The notes beneath the pieces are model-generated. The model saw only the letters and a list, made by a program, of their open reading frames with translations. It was not told where the DNA came from and did no database searches. The translations under genes were made by a program, and so were the position numbers. From Planctomycetaceae bacterium (GTDB lineage Bacteria > Planctomycetota > Planctomycetia > Gemmatales > Gemmataceae), in the NCBI GenBank assembly GCA_013823135.1, contig PNLP01000003.1, positions 124,001 through 188,000 on the forward strand: DNA of 64,000 nucleotides, given 5' to 3'. Below, in pieces: positions 26,081 to 34,392 of the stretch (its first letter is position 1; each line of letters starts with the position of its first letter).

Positions 26081-27664
26081 ATGGCGTCCGACCGAGTGTT
26101 AGTGGTGATCGGGCGAACCCGCCATAAAATGGTGGCAGCCGAGATTCAAGAAGCTGCCAAGCGCGGCACGAACTTCATCGAACTGCGGCTCGACTACCTC
26201 GCCCGTGCCATCGATTTCAAGCGATTCACACCTCACAAACAGTGCCCGTGGGTCGCAACGCTGCGTCGCCCAAACGACGGAGGCCGCTTCCCCGGAAGCG
26301 AAACCGAACGGCAAACGATCCTGCGTCAGGCCATCGTTTCGGGTGCTTTCGAGTGGGTCGACCTCGAAACCGATATCGCTTCCACCATTCCGCGGTTCGG
26401 CAAAGTCAAGCGTATCGTCAGCTACCACAACCTGACCGAGACCCCCGGGGATCTCGAGGGCATCTACGCGGGGATGCTGAAGCAAGACGCGGACGTCTAC
26501 AAGATCGCGGTTCTGGCTCAAAGCGCCGAAGATGTTATGCGGGTAGTGCGGCTCCAGCAGTCGGCCCCCAAGCCGACAGTCGCGTTCTGTATGGGCGACA
26601 TCGGCCAGTGTTCGCGGTTCCTGGCGCTGAAGTACGGGGCACCGTGGATTTACGCGGCATTCAACCGGGAACGGGGCATCGCTCCCGGACTTCCGTGCCT
26701 GGATGAGTTCCGCACGACGTACCCAATCAAGTCGATCGACGCGGACACGGAAATCTTCGGCGTCATCGGCGACCCCGTCGGGCACAGCCTCAGCCCGCTG
26801 CTGCACAACCACATCTACAAACGGGCCGGTCTGAACGCGCTGTACCTCCCCTTCCGGGTGCCGCGGGGAACGCTGCCGCAAACACTCGAACAGTACGCGG
26901 ACATCCCGGTGAAGGGGTACAGCGTCACGGTTCCGCACAAGGAAACGGCGGCCAGCATCGCCCATGAGAAGGAAGAAACTGTGACAATCACCGGGGCGGC
27001 GAACACCCTTCTCCGCCGCCCCGACGGTTCATTCTCCGCGTTCAACACCGACTACCCCGCGATTATCGAAACGGTGAAGACTCACCTGGAGGAGCGGACG
27101 CAAGATGGACCGCCCGTCCATCTCAACCAGCTCTCGATCCTCATCCTTGGCGCGGGCGGCGCGGCGCGGGCAGTGGCATTTGGGCTCCACAGCGAGGGGG
27201 CACAGATCACCATTGCCGGCCGAACCTACGAGAAGGCTCAGAAACTGGCCGAAGAGGTGAAGTGCAAGGCCGTGGACTGGCACGCTCGACACGCGGTTTC
27301 CTTCGACGTGCTCGTGAACTGCACGCCCGTGGGGATGCACCCGAATGTGGACGAGGCGCCGTGCCACTTCAGCATCCTGAAGCCCGGCGTGACGGTCTTC
27401 GACACCATCTACACACCGGAAACGACGCTCCTGATTCGCGAGGCACGGCTCCGCGGGTGCTTCACCATCACCGGCGTGGACATGTTCGTTCGGCAAGCGA
27501 GTCGGCAGATCGAACTCTTCACGGGCCACGTCCCGGACCTCGACCTGATGCGGCAAATCGTGCGAAAGGCACTCTCGCCACTCACACGCGCCTTCAAGGA
27601 AGAAGAGGAAGACGACGACAAGCCCGTGCAACCTATGGAGGAAGGCGAAGGCCCAGAAGAGTGA
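26081..27664 (+). CDS. aroDE: Bifunctional 3-dehydroquinate dehydratase / shikimate dehydrogenase
   Basis: Carries out steps 3 and 4 of the shikimate pathway in one 527-residue chain. Residues 1-225 are a type I dehydroquinase: FIELRLDYLARAIDF, VDLETDIASTIP, IVSYHNLTETPGD and the Schiff-base lysine region DVYKIAV. From about 230 comes shikimate dehydrogenase: VIGDPVGHSLSPLLHNHIYK, GYSVTVPHKETAASI, NTDYPAIIET, LILGAGGAARAVAFGL and NCTPVGMHP. A Glu/Asp-rich tail ends the protein. AGGGGCGG precedes the ATG at 26081; a frame from 25964 would enter the repeat element. The AroD-AroE order matches fusions known from plants and some bacteria. aroK follows. Confidence 0.94.
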   Translation: MASDRVLVVIGRTRHKMVAAEIQEAAKRGTNFIELRLDYLARAIDFKRFTPHKQCPWVATLRRPNDGGRFPGSETERQTILRQAIVSGAFEWVDLETDIASTIPRFGKVKRIVSYHNLTETPGDLEGIYAGMLKQDADVYKIAVLAQSAEDVMRVVRLQQSAPKPTVAFCMGDIGQCSRFLALKYGAPWIYAAFNRERGIAPGLPCLDEFRTTYPIKSIDADTEIFGVIGDPVGHSLSPLLHNHIYKRAGLNALYLPFRVPRGTLPQTLEQYADIPVKGYSVTVPHKETAASIAHEKEETVTITGAANTLLRRPDGSFSAFNTDYPAIIETVKTHLEERTQDGPPVHLNQLSILILGAGGAARAVAFGLHSEGAQITIAGRTYEKAQKLAEEVKCKAVDWHARHAVSFDVLVNCTPVGMHPNVDEAPCHFSILKPGVTVFDTIYTPETTLLIREARLRGCFTITGVDMFVRQASRQIELFTGHVPDLDLMRQIVRKALSPLTRAFKEEEEDDDKPVQPMEEGEGPEE

Positions 27665-27684
27665 GTGTGCGTTATCTCACCTGG

Positions 27685-28019
27685 CGAGCCGCCCGCGTCA
27701 GAGACCGGAGGAACGCAATCGAAGCAATGGCACGCGGATCTCGCAGATGGACCGCGGATCAAGAGGATCAAACAAAACCAGGATTAACTACAGAGTCACA
27801 GAGACGAGACAAAAAGCCGAGAGAAGATTATGTGTTCAAACCCTGCATCGTCTCGGTGTTGGGTTTTCTCTCTGTGCTCTCTGTGACTTTGTGGTTAATA
27901 CTCTTCTCTTATCCTCTTCATCCGCGCTCCATCCTCTTCATCCGCGTGCCATTGCTTCGCTTGAAAAGGACCTGGGTGAGCGAAGCGCAAAACACCCGGT
28001 CGCTGACGCTCCCGGCTCG
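27685..28019. repeat. Triple-nested inverted repeat, 335 bases
   Basis: Three pairs of inverted arms share one centre. Outer: 27685-27708 with 27996-28019 (20 of 24 bases match; the right arm is CGAGCCGGGAGCGTCAGCGACCGG in reverse complement over its length, here given by position only). Middle: 27720-27738 with 27941-27959, 19 of 19. Inner: 27783-27805 with 27877-27899, a CACAGAGTCACAGAGA-type sequence that I know as a widespread intergenic repeat in environmental bacteria. The structure fills most of the aroDE-aroK gap. No gene seen inside. Confidence 0.82.
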
Positions 28020-28049
28020 CCAACTCAACGTTTAATCTCCCCTGCTGTC

Positions 28050-28625
28050 ATGAATCCTGAACGCATCATTCTGATTGGTTACCGCGGCTCGGGCAAAACC
28101 ACCGTCGGGCGGCTCCTCGCCCAGAAGCTCGGGTGGGAGTTCGCGGACGCCGACGACCATCTCGAAGGGGTCGCCGGCAAATCCATAGCCGAGATCTTCA
28201 AGGCCGAAGGCGAAACCGGATTCCGGAATCGCGAATCGGCAGCACTCGCCGACCTGTGCCAGCGCTCGCGGCTCGTCATCGCCACTGGTGGCGGCGCGAT
28301 CTTGCGGCCCGCGAACCGAGACTTGCTCCGTTCCGCGGGCGTTGTCGCGTGGCTGGCAACGAATCCCGAGACAAGCTGGAAGCGGCTCCAGGGCGATCCG
28401 ACGACCGCTTCGCGGCGGCCAAATCTCACGCCGGCGGGTGGCTTCGAGGAAGTGCAAAACCTCATCGCGGCCCGCACGCCGCTGTACCGCGAGCTCGCTC
28501 ACTTCTGTGCCGATACGGACGCTCAGTCGCCGGAAGAGGTCGCGGCTGCTATCCTCAATGCATGGAATTGTGGACTCACGCGATCATCGCGTTCTGGTGC
28601 CTCTGGGTCTTCCTCTTCGGACTGA
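28050..28625 (+). CDS. aroK: Shikimate kinase
   Basis: Phosphorylates shikimate (shikimate pathway step 5). Residues 6-18 hold Walker A GYRGSGKTTVGR; the shikimate-binding DADDHLE, the FRNRES segment and the GGGAIL loop are all present, followed by the lid arginines (RRPNLT). 191 residues; the last 20 are Ser-rich and overlap the next gene by 64 bases, which is unusual, so the true end of function is probably near residue 170. The long nested repeat precedes it, and aroDE is the next gene upstream. Confidence 0.92.
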   Translation: MNPERIILIGYRGSGKTTVGRLLAQKLGWEFADADDHLEGVAGKSIAEIFKAEGETGFRNRESAALADLCQRSRLVIATGGGAILRPANRDLLRSAGVVAWLATNPETSWKRLQGDPTTASRRPNLTPAGGFEEVQNLIAARTPLYRELAHFCADTDAQSPEEVAAAILNAWNCGLTRSSRSGASGSSSSD

Positions 28626-29725
28626 TGGTGGGGTCGTTCTTGAACGTCCTCATCGCTCGGTTGCCGTATGAGAAGAGCATTATCTGGCCGTCGTCTCGCT
28701 GTTTCTCGTGCTTCCAGCGAGTCCGTTTCACCGACAATATCCCGATCATTGGCTACCTCCGGCTGCGGGGTCAGTGCCGTCACTGCGGTGCGAAGTTTTC
28801 CGCACGCTACCTCTGGATCGAGGTCGCAACCGGCCTCGCCTTCCTGGCGCTGTTCGTCCTTGATGTCCTTGTGAACTGGCAAGTCAACTCGACGGTCGCG
28901 ACGCCCGACATGTTGAGCATCTCCACGGCGATCACTTCGTTTCCGCGCTGGGCGATGTTCCTCTATCACGCGTTCCTGATGTCGTGCCTGATTGCCGCTG
29001 CGGCCATCGACGCCGAGCACCGAATCATCCCGCCAATGATCCCCTACGTGGGGTTGCTGGTCGGGGTAATCGGGGGAACGCTAATGCCGTGGCCCTGGCC
29101 GAATCCCGCGGCTGCCGTGAACCAGTTAACCGCCGACCCGGTCTGGATGCTGCCAGAATACTGGGGGAAGATCCCCGTTGGCGTGCAGTTGTGGCCGTTC
29201 TACGGGCCGACGTTCGCGTTCGCCCCGCCGGGGAGTTACCTGCTTGGATTCTTGAACTGCCTGATCGGTGCGTTCGTGGGTTCAATGGTCGTGCGCATCG
29301 TGAAGGGGCTGTTCGAACTCGGGTTCGGTCGCGAGGCGATGGGGCTGGGCGATGCCGACTTACTGATGATGGCCGGGGCGTTCCTGGGCTGGCAGATCGC
29401 CGTCATCTCGCTGTTCGTGGGCTCGCTGACCGCTCTCGTCATCAAGATCGCGATGATGATTCTCGTGAAGCCCCCAGCCGTGCCGCCATCCTCGCCGGTG
29501 GGGGGCGAGTTCACCGACACTCGTGAATTGCCGTTCGGGCCAGGGCTGGCACTGGGTGTGGTCGTCACCTGGCTGGCGTGGCCGTGGATCGGCGTGGGAA
29601 CGCAGTACCTGTTCTTCGACTGGATCATGATTACGATGTGCGTGATCGTGATGTGCGTGGGGATTCTGGCAGCGGGTTTGTTGTTGCGACGGTCCGAACC
29701 GGCCGCGACAGATGTGAAAGTTTGA
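28562..29725 (+). CDS. Prepilin peptidase (type IV prepilin leader peptidase)
   Basis: 387-residue membrane aspartyl protease that cuts leaders from type IV pilins and type II secretion pseudopilins. The N-terminal GSFLNVLIARLPYEKSI and the two CxxC pairs (CFSCF...CRHCG) mark the cytoplasmic domain of PilD. The catalytic aspartates are in AAIDAEHRIIP and MGLGDADLLMMAGAFLG (GxGD). Eight or so membrane segments are visible. Longer than typical PilD (about 290) because of a roughly 70-residue insert between the two aspartates and an extended tail. It overlaps the end of aroK. Confidence 0.9.
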   Translation: MELWTHAIIAFWCLWVFLFGLMVGSFLNVLIARLPYEKSIIWPSSRCFSCFQRVRFTDNIPIIGYLRLRGQCRHCGAKFSARYLWIEVATGLAFLALFVLDVLVNWQVNSTVATPDMLSISTAITSFPRWAMFLYHAFLMSCLIAAAAIDAEHRIIPPMIPYVGLLVGVIGGTLMPWPWPNPAAAVNQLTADPVWMLPEYWGKIPVGVQLWPFYGPTFAFAPPGSYLLGFLNCLIGAFVGSMVVRIVKGLFELGFGREAMGLGDADLLMMAGAFLGWQIAVISLFVGSLTALVIKIAMMILVKPPAVPPSSPVGGEFTDTRELPFGPGLALGVVVTWLAWPWIGVGTQYLFFDWIMITMCVIVMCVGILAAGLLLRRSEPAATDVKV

Positions 29726-29730
29726 CCAAC

Positions 29731-30348
29731 ATGACTTCCGACATCGTGATCGTCGATTACGGCATGGCGAACTTGCGGAGCGTCCAGAAGGCGTTCGAAC
29801 AGGTCGGCCACGCCGCGACGATCACATCGGACGCCGACCACATTGCGAAGGCAACCAAGGTCGTGGTCCCCGGTGTCGGGGCGTTCTGCGATGCCAGCGC
29901 CCGCCTGCGAGACACACCACTCGGCACGGCAATCACCGAGCACATCAACAAGGGTCGGCCGTTTCTGGGTATCTGCCTCGGGATGCAACTCCTCTTCACT
30001 CGTGGCTTCGAAGACGGGCAACACGCTGGGCTTGATATCATCCCGGGTGATGTGGTGCGGTTCCCGTCCGTGCCGGGGTTGAAGGTTCCACACATGGGCT
30101 GGAACACGCTGGATCTGACGCAACCGAAGTGCCCGCTGTTCGCGGAACTACCAGCGAACGCGGCCGTGTACTTCGTTCACTCGTACCACGCCGTTCCGAC
30201 CGATCCCACATGCGTGGCGGCAACTGCCGATTACCCGATGCCGTTCACGGCAGTCGTGTGGCGTGACAACATCTTCGCGACGCAGTTCCACCCCGAGAAG
30301 AGCCAGCGAGTTGGTCTTCAGATGCTCAAAAACTTCGCCACGCTCTAA
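29731..30348 (+). CDS. hisH: Imidazole glycerol phosphate synthase, glutamine amidotransferase subunit
   Basis: Supplies ammonia from glutamine to HisF in histidine synthesis. 205 residues. Nucleophile motif GICLGMQLLF, oxyanion/gate PGVGAFCDA, and the catalytic His-Glu in TQFHPEKSQ are present; IVDYGMANLRSVQKAFE is the usual start. ATG at 29731, 5 bases after the prepilin peptidase stop, so likely co-transcribed. hisF is not in the window. Confidence 0.94.
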   Translation: MTSDIVIVDYGMANLRSVQKAFEQVGHAATITSDADHIAKATKVVVPGVGAFCDASARLRDTPLGTAITEHINKGRPFLGICLGMQLLFTRGFEDGQHAGLDIIPGDVVRFPSVPGLKVPHMGWNTLDLTQPKCPLFAELPANAAVYFVHSYHAVPTDPTCVAATADYPMPFTAVVWRDNIFATQFHPEKSQRVGLQMLKNFATL

Positions 30349-30437
30349 CGGTAACTCGGCACTTCACACATCGTTCCTCTTTGGGTATACTTTTCCCGTA
30401 ATAGCGTACCCGAACAACGCCCGTGTCGCGAGCGTCG

Positions 30438-30995
30438 ATGGACAACGTCACCCAAATCCTGACAGCCATTCACGGCGGGGATCCGGCGGCGGCAGCCCAA
30501 CTTCTCCCACTCGTGTACGACGAACTCCGACGACTCGCAGCCAGTAACATGGCTCGCGAGGCACCGGGGCACACCCTCAACGCGACCGCGCTCGTTCACG
30601 AAGCGTACATCCGGTTGCTGGGCGACTCACCCGAGTTAGCGTGGAACCACCGTGGGCACTTCTTCGCAGCGGCGGCCGAGTCCATGCGGCGGATTCTCGT
30701 CGATCACGCCCGCAGGAAGCACGCACAGAAACGCGGTGGCGAACGGGAGCGGGTGCCACTCGACGACATCCAGATCGCCGCTCCGGAATCGGATATCGAC
30801 TTGCTCGCACTCGACGAGGCATTAACGCGACTCGCGGCGATGGATGCCGAGGCCGTCCAACTCGTGCAGTTGCGCTACTTCTCGGGGCTCACCAATGTTC
30901 AAGCGGCGGAGTGCCTGGGGATTTCGACCCGCTCGGCGGAACGCCTTTGGGCATTCGCCCGCGCCTGGCTCTACCGCGAGATGGCCGGTGACTGA
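30438..30995 (+). CDS. ECF-type RNA polymerase sigma factor
   Basis: 185 residues from MDNVTQILTAIHGGDPAAAA. The region 2 helix has LLPLVYDELRRLAA and HEAYIRLLG; region 4 has VQLVQLRYFSGLTNVQAAECLGISTRSAERLWAFARAWL, a helix-turn-helix. This pattern (ELRRLA..., LVHEAYLRL..., and a DHARRK segment) is that of the planctomycete/acidobacterial ECF group in TIGR02999. The next gene, 33 bases later, is a membrane Ser/Thr kinase; such sigma-kinase pairs are common in planctomycetes, and the kinase probably controls this sigma factor. Confidence 0.9.
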   Translation: MDNVTQILTAIHGGDPAAAAQLLPLVYDELRRLAASNMAREAPGHTLNATALVHEAYIRLLGDSPELAWNHRGHFFAAAAESMRRILVDHARRKHAQKRGGERERVPLDDIQIAAPESDIDLLALDEALTRLAAMDAEAVQLVQLRYFSGLTNVQAAECLGISTRSAERLWAFARAWLYREMAGD

Positions 30996-31028
30996 TGAGT
31001 TCACGCCTGAAGAAATGGGTCACCCGCG

Positions 31029-32864
31029 ATGAATGAACGCAGCATCTTTCTGGAAGCCTTCGACCGCACCGACCCGGCGGAGCGCAAGGCCTATCTCGAT
31101 GAAACTTGCGGGACCGATGCCGAGTTGCGATCGCGAGTCGAGGCGTTGCTACTCGCTTCCGCCCAGGCGAACAGCTTCCTCGAAAAGCCCATCATGCCGC
31201 TCGATCGAATGCTCGGGTCGGCGGCATCGCCCGCAACGGTGGTGGAGAAGACTCGCGCAGCTCGCGGTTCTTCCCCGAAGGTTCGCGTTGTGGAGTCGCA
31301 ACAACACGGGTTCGCTCACGAAACCGCCGAGTTGCTCCACCGCCGGTTGTTCTGGGTCACGTTCGTCACCACGGGCCCGTTGATACTCGCGATGATCCCG
31401 ACCCTGAATCTCCCCTTTCTCGAACTCCGCTTCGTCATCATGGTGGTGTGTCTGCTCTGCCTGGGGATTCTCTGGCGGGCTTCCTCGCTCTCGATCTGGC
31501 AGTTGCGGATTCTCGAACTGACGATGTTCGGATCGGTGGGTCTTCAGATGACCGTGATGCCGGCGGCGCTGATGCTGGAGCGGGCGCGGGCCGGCGACTT
31601 CGCCACCATGATGATGGACTGCTACTTCGTCCACGGCGTGTGGGTGCTCATCATTATCAGTTACGGGTTGCTGATCCCGAACACCTGGCCGCGTGCGCTC
31701 GCCGTGATGATTCCCGCGGGGCTGATCCCCTACGCGAGCATGTACTTCCTTCGGTTGTACGAGCCTAAGGTTCAGGAGGCGTTCGACTCGCTCCATCACG
31801 GGACGCCGTTCCCGGTGGCGCTGGTCGCGGTCGCGGAGGCGCTGTTCTACTCGCACATCCTGAACATCAGCCGGTGGGAGTTGTACCGTGCCCGCAAGTT
31901 CGGCCAGTACCGGCTTCAGGAAAAGCTCGGTTCCGGCGGCATGGGCGAAGTGTATCGAGCCGAGCACGAACTGCTCAAGCGATCGTGCGCGATCAAGCTG
32001 ATTCGGCCCGGCATCGATGCGGACCCCGATGCCATCGCGCGGTTCGAGCACGAAGTTCGAGCGACTGCCCAACTCTCGCACTGGAACACGGTCGAGATTT
32101 ACGACTACGGCCGCACCGACGATGGCGCGTTCTACTACGTGATGGAACTGCTTCGCGGGTTGAATCTCGATGAACTCGTGAGGCGTTCAGGTCCGTTGCC
32201 GCCAGGTCGCGTGGTGTATCTGCTGTCGCAAGTGTGTGCGGCGCTACGCGAAGCCCACACGCGGGGACTGATTCACCGCGACATCAAGCCGGCGAACATC
32301 TTTGCCGCGTCTCGCGGTGGTGTCCACGATGTCGCCAAGTTGCTCGACTTCGGGCTCGTTCACCGGACGACGGACAACGCAGAGAACGGTTCCGCCGAGA
32401 AGAACGTGATCAGCGGATCACCCGCGTACATGGCTCCCGAGCAGGCGATTCCCGGCGGTCCACCCGATGCCCGCTGCGACCTCTACGCCCTTGGCGGCGT
32501 CGCGTACTTTCTCCTGACGGGCCGCTCGCCGTTCGACGGTGCCACCATCTTCGAACAACTCGCGGCGCACCGTCGTTCGCCCCTGGTTCCGCCCTCGCGC
32601 CGTGTGGCAGGTGTCCCTCGCGATCTGGAAGCTGTGGTGTTGCGTTGCCTGGCGAAGGCACCCGACGACCGGTTCCCCAGTGCGGATACGCTTCAGAAGG
32701 CGTTGCTCGCGTGCGAATGCGCCTCAGAATGGAACCCGGAGAAAGCCGCCAATTGGTGGGCGGCCTGCCCGGAAGAAGCGGAGCCAACCCAGACCCAGAC
32801 CCCGGAACCGGACGTGACCGCCATGAAGGCACCGTCGATGGCCACGGTGCGAGTTCGGTACTGA
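31029..32864 (+). CDS. Membrane Ser/Thr protein kinase
   Basis: 611 residues. Residues 1-60 carry RTDPAERKAYLDETCGTDAELRSRVEALL, a segment usual at the start of planctomycete kinases coupled to ECF sigma factors. Then come about six hydrophobic segments (about residues 115-275), and the kinase domain from about 292: glycine loop LGSGGMGEVY, AIKLI lysine, HRDIKPANIF (about 415), LLDFGLVH (about 440) and YMAPEQ (about 469), all intact. It ends in an acidic and proline-rich tail. Here the membrane part precedes the kinase. Partner: the adjacent sigma factor gene. Confidence 0.92.
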   Translation: MNERSIFLEAFDRTDPAERKAYLDETCGTDAELRSRVEALLLASAQANSFLEKPIMPLDRMLGSAASPATVVEKTRAARGSSPKVRVVESQQHGFAHETAELLHRRLFWVTFVTTGPLILAMIPTLNLPFLELRFVIMVVCLLCLGILWRASSLSIWQLRILELTMFGSVGLQMTVMPAALMLERARAGDFATMMMDCYFVHGVWVLIIISYGLLIPNTWPRALAVMIPAGLIPYASMYFLRLYEPKVQEAFDSLHHGTPFPVALVAVAEALFYSHILNISRWELYRARKFGQYRLQEKLGSGGMGEVYRAEHELLKRSCAIKLIRPGIDADPDAIARFEHEVRATAQLSHWNTVEIYDYGRTDDGAFYYVMELLRGLNLDELVRRSGPLPPGRVVYLLSQVCAALREAHTRGLIHRDIKPANIFAASRGGVHDVAKLLDFGLVHRTTDNAENGSAEKNVISGSPAYMAPEQAIPGGPPDARCDLYALGGVAYFLLTGRSPFDGATIFEQLAAHRRSPLVPPSRRVAGVPRDLEAVVLRCLAKAPDDRFPSADTLQKALLACECASEWNPEKAANWWAACPEEAEPTQTQTPEPDVTAMKAPSMATVRVRY

Positions 32865-32883
32865 ATCCGAGCAACCACCGCGG

Positions 32884-33675
32884 TCACAGGCCAAGAACGT
32901 CGTTCATCGTGTAGCGGCCGGCAGGGCGATTCGCGAGATACTTCGCCGCGAGTAGTGCACCCTTGGTGTAGCTGTCGCGATTGTGGCCCTTGTGGACCAG
33001 CTCCAGAGTTTCACCGATCGTCGTGAAGATGATGGTGTGCTCACCCACATTGTCGCCGCCACGGACCGCGTGGACGCCGATCTCATCCGCTTTTCGCTCG
33101 CCCACGAGTCCTTCGCGGCCGTGAACGAAATGCCCGCCCTGCACTTCCTGAATGATCTCGGCGAAACGCATCGCGGTGCCGCTGGGTGAATCCTTCTTGA
33201 AGCGGTGGTGCCGTTCCACGATCTCCGCGTCGAACCCCTTCCCCTTGAGTGCTTCCGCAGCGAGTTTGGTGAGCTTGAACAGGAGGTTCACCACGAGGCT
33301 CATATTCGGTGCGAACAGCACGGCTGTCTGGTGTGCTGCGGCCTCGATCTCTTCTTTTTGTGCCGTGGTGTGACCAGTCGTGGCAACGACGATCGGGATT
33401 TGCCGGGCCACGCAGATCGGCAGGATCGTCATTGTGCCTTCGGGTGCCGAGAAGTCGATGACGCAATCGGGGCGAATCGACAGCGGCAGATCGTAGGTGA
33501 TGGGAACGCCAATGTGCCCGATACCCGCAACCTCTCCCGCGTCGCGTCCCTGTGTGGGTGCCGTCGGCGCGTCGATGGCCGCGACTACTTTCAGGACGTG
33601 GTCTTCCTTCGCAAGGGCAACGAGCCGTTGACCCATTCGCCCGCCCGCACCGTTAATCGCAAGGTGAATCTTCAT
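32884..33675 (-). CDS. dapB: 4-hydroxy-tetrahydrodipicolinate reductase
   Basis: Reduces HTPA in lysine/diaminopimelate synthesis with NAD(P)H. 263 residues. Rossmann motif NGAGGRMGQRLV at the start; substrate site EIVERHHRFKKDSPSGTAMR with the conserved histidine pair and lysine; DFSAPEGT, VATTGHT and APNMSLVVNLLF fit the family throughout. The minus-strand start lies at 33675. The following GxxExxY element separates it from thrC. Confidence 0.94.
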   Translation of the reverse strand: MKIHLAINGAGGRMGQRLVALAKEDHVLKVVAAIDAPTAPTQGRDAGEVAGIGHIGVPITYDLPLSIRPDCVIDFSAPEGTMTILPICVARQIPIVVATTGHTTAQKEEIEAAAHQTAVLFAPNMSLVVNLLFKLTKLAAEALKGKGFDAEIVERHHRFKKDSPSGTAMRFAEIIQEVQGGHFVHGREGLVGERKADEIGVHAVRGGDNVGEHTIIFTTIGETLELVHKGHNRDSYTKGALLAAKYLANRPAGRYTMNDVLGL

Positions 33676-33722
33676 GAGAACTCCAAGACAGTGGCCCGCA
33701 GATGCACGGACTTCAAAACAAT

Positions 33723-33774
33723 GGCCCGCAGATCACGCAGACTTCGACGCAGATAAAATCAGATAAGAAGCAGA
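33723..33774. repeat. Left arm of the GxxExxY repeat unit
   Basis: 52 bases, inverted match (one mismatch) to 34253-34304. Only five bases separate it from the stop codon of the enclosed gene. A partial copy precedes it at 33691-33714. Confidence 0.92.
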
Positions 33775-33779
33775 TGCAG

Positions 33780-34175
33780 TTATGAGGATTGGTTCGGTCG
33801 AAGTCTTGCGGTTTGGTAGACCTTCCGACGAACCTCGGGTTTGGGACCGAAATTGAGCAGCAACCCGATGTCGATATCCGTCGCCTTCAGGTAATTGAGC
33901 AACTGAGCGTGATGTTCCGTAGCAATCTGCTCGGCGGCCTTCAGTTCCACGATCACGCTGGCTTCGACAAGGAAGTCGGCGAAATACTCACCGACCACGA
34001 CCCCCGCGTAATATACCTTCAGAGGCGCTTGAGGTATCACATTCAAGCCGCGAGCCTTCAACTCCAGTTCCATCGCGTTCTGATAAACCTTCTCCAAGAA
34101 TCCGTGCCCGAGAGTGTTGTAGACCTGATAGAACGCCGCGATGATCCGCTCGGTCACCTCAGCTTGAGGGTACAT
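33780..34175 (-). CDS. GxxExxY protein, PD-(D/E)XK nuclease-like
   Basis: 131 residues of the GxxExxY family (PF13366-type, PD-(D/E)XK nuclease superfamily). The naming motif is GFLEKVY in NTLGHGFLEKVYQNAMELEL. The putative nuclease core follows: GEYFADFLVEASVIVELKA, an acidic D followed by ExK at the proper spacing, then an AEQ helix with a His-Ala-Gln-Leu-Leu-Asn-Tyr-Leu segment. No signal or membrane segment. A nuclease role is inferred; no activity is established for this family member. The gene lies inside the inverted repeats, antisense to no other gene, between dapB and thrC. Confidence 0.85.
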   Translation of the reverse strand: MYPQAEVTERIIAAFYQVYNTLGHGFLEKVYQNAMELELKARGLNVIPQAPLKVYYAGVVVGEYFADFLVEASVIVELKAAEQIATEHHAQLLNYLKATDIDIGLLLNFGPKPEVRRKVYQTARLRPNQSS

Positions 34176-34252
34176 CGCTGTTGCCTCTCAGAATAGCCCG
34201 CAAATGACGCACCAGAAGCCTGATCAGAGTGTACGTTCAATTCATCTCTGAT

Positions 34253-34304
34253 TCTGCTTCTTATCTGATTTTATCTGCGTCGAAGTCTGCGTCATCTGCG
34301 GGCC
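34253..34304. repeat. Right arm copy 1 of the GxxExxY repeat unit
   Basis: 52 bases; reverse complement of the left arm with one mismatch. Lies upstream of the enclosed gene's start. Confidence 0.92.
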
Positions 34305-34328
34305 ATTCTGATTGATCGACGATCTGAT

Positions 34329-34380
34329 TCTGCTTCTTATCTGATATCATCTGCGTCGAAGTCTGCGTCATCTGCGGGCC
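34329..34380. repeat. Right arm copy 2 of the GxxExxY repeat unit
   Basis: 52 bases, direct repeat of copy 1 with a 76-base period; it differs from copy 1 at two bases in the middle (TAAAAT against TGATAT in the left-arm orientation). It abuts the end of thrC. Confidence 0.9.
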
Positions 34381-34392
34381 AATTCTTGCGAC

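Larger units (their letters stand above)
33723..34380. mobile_element. Inverted-repeat unit carrying a GxxExxY nuclease-like gene
   Basis: A single gene (33780-34175, minus) is framed by long repeats. The left arm, 33723-33774, is a 52-base inverted match (51 of 52) to 34253-34304, and 34329-34380 is a second right copy in the same orientation as the first (two differences between them). Truncated copies are also seen at 33691-33714 and 34196-34211. The arm runs GGCCCGCAGATNACGCAGAC at its outer end. I saw no transposase and no clear target duplication. This looks like a mobile or amplifying unit, but that is inference. Confidence 0.65.

Noticed and set aside
33691..34380. Possible CRISPR array
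   Set aside because: Only three full repeats, two in one orientation and one inverted, with a gene between them and no regular spacers.
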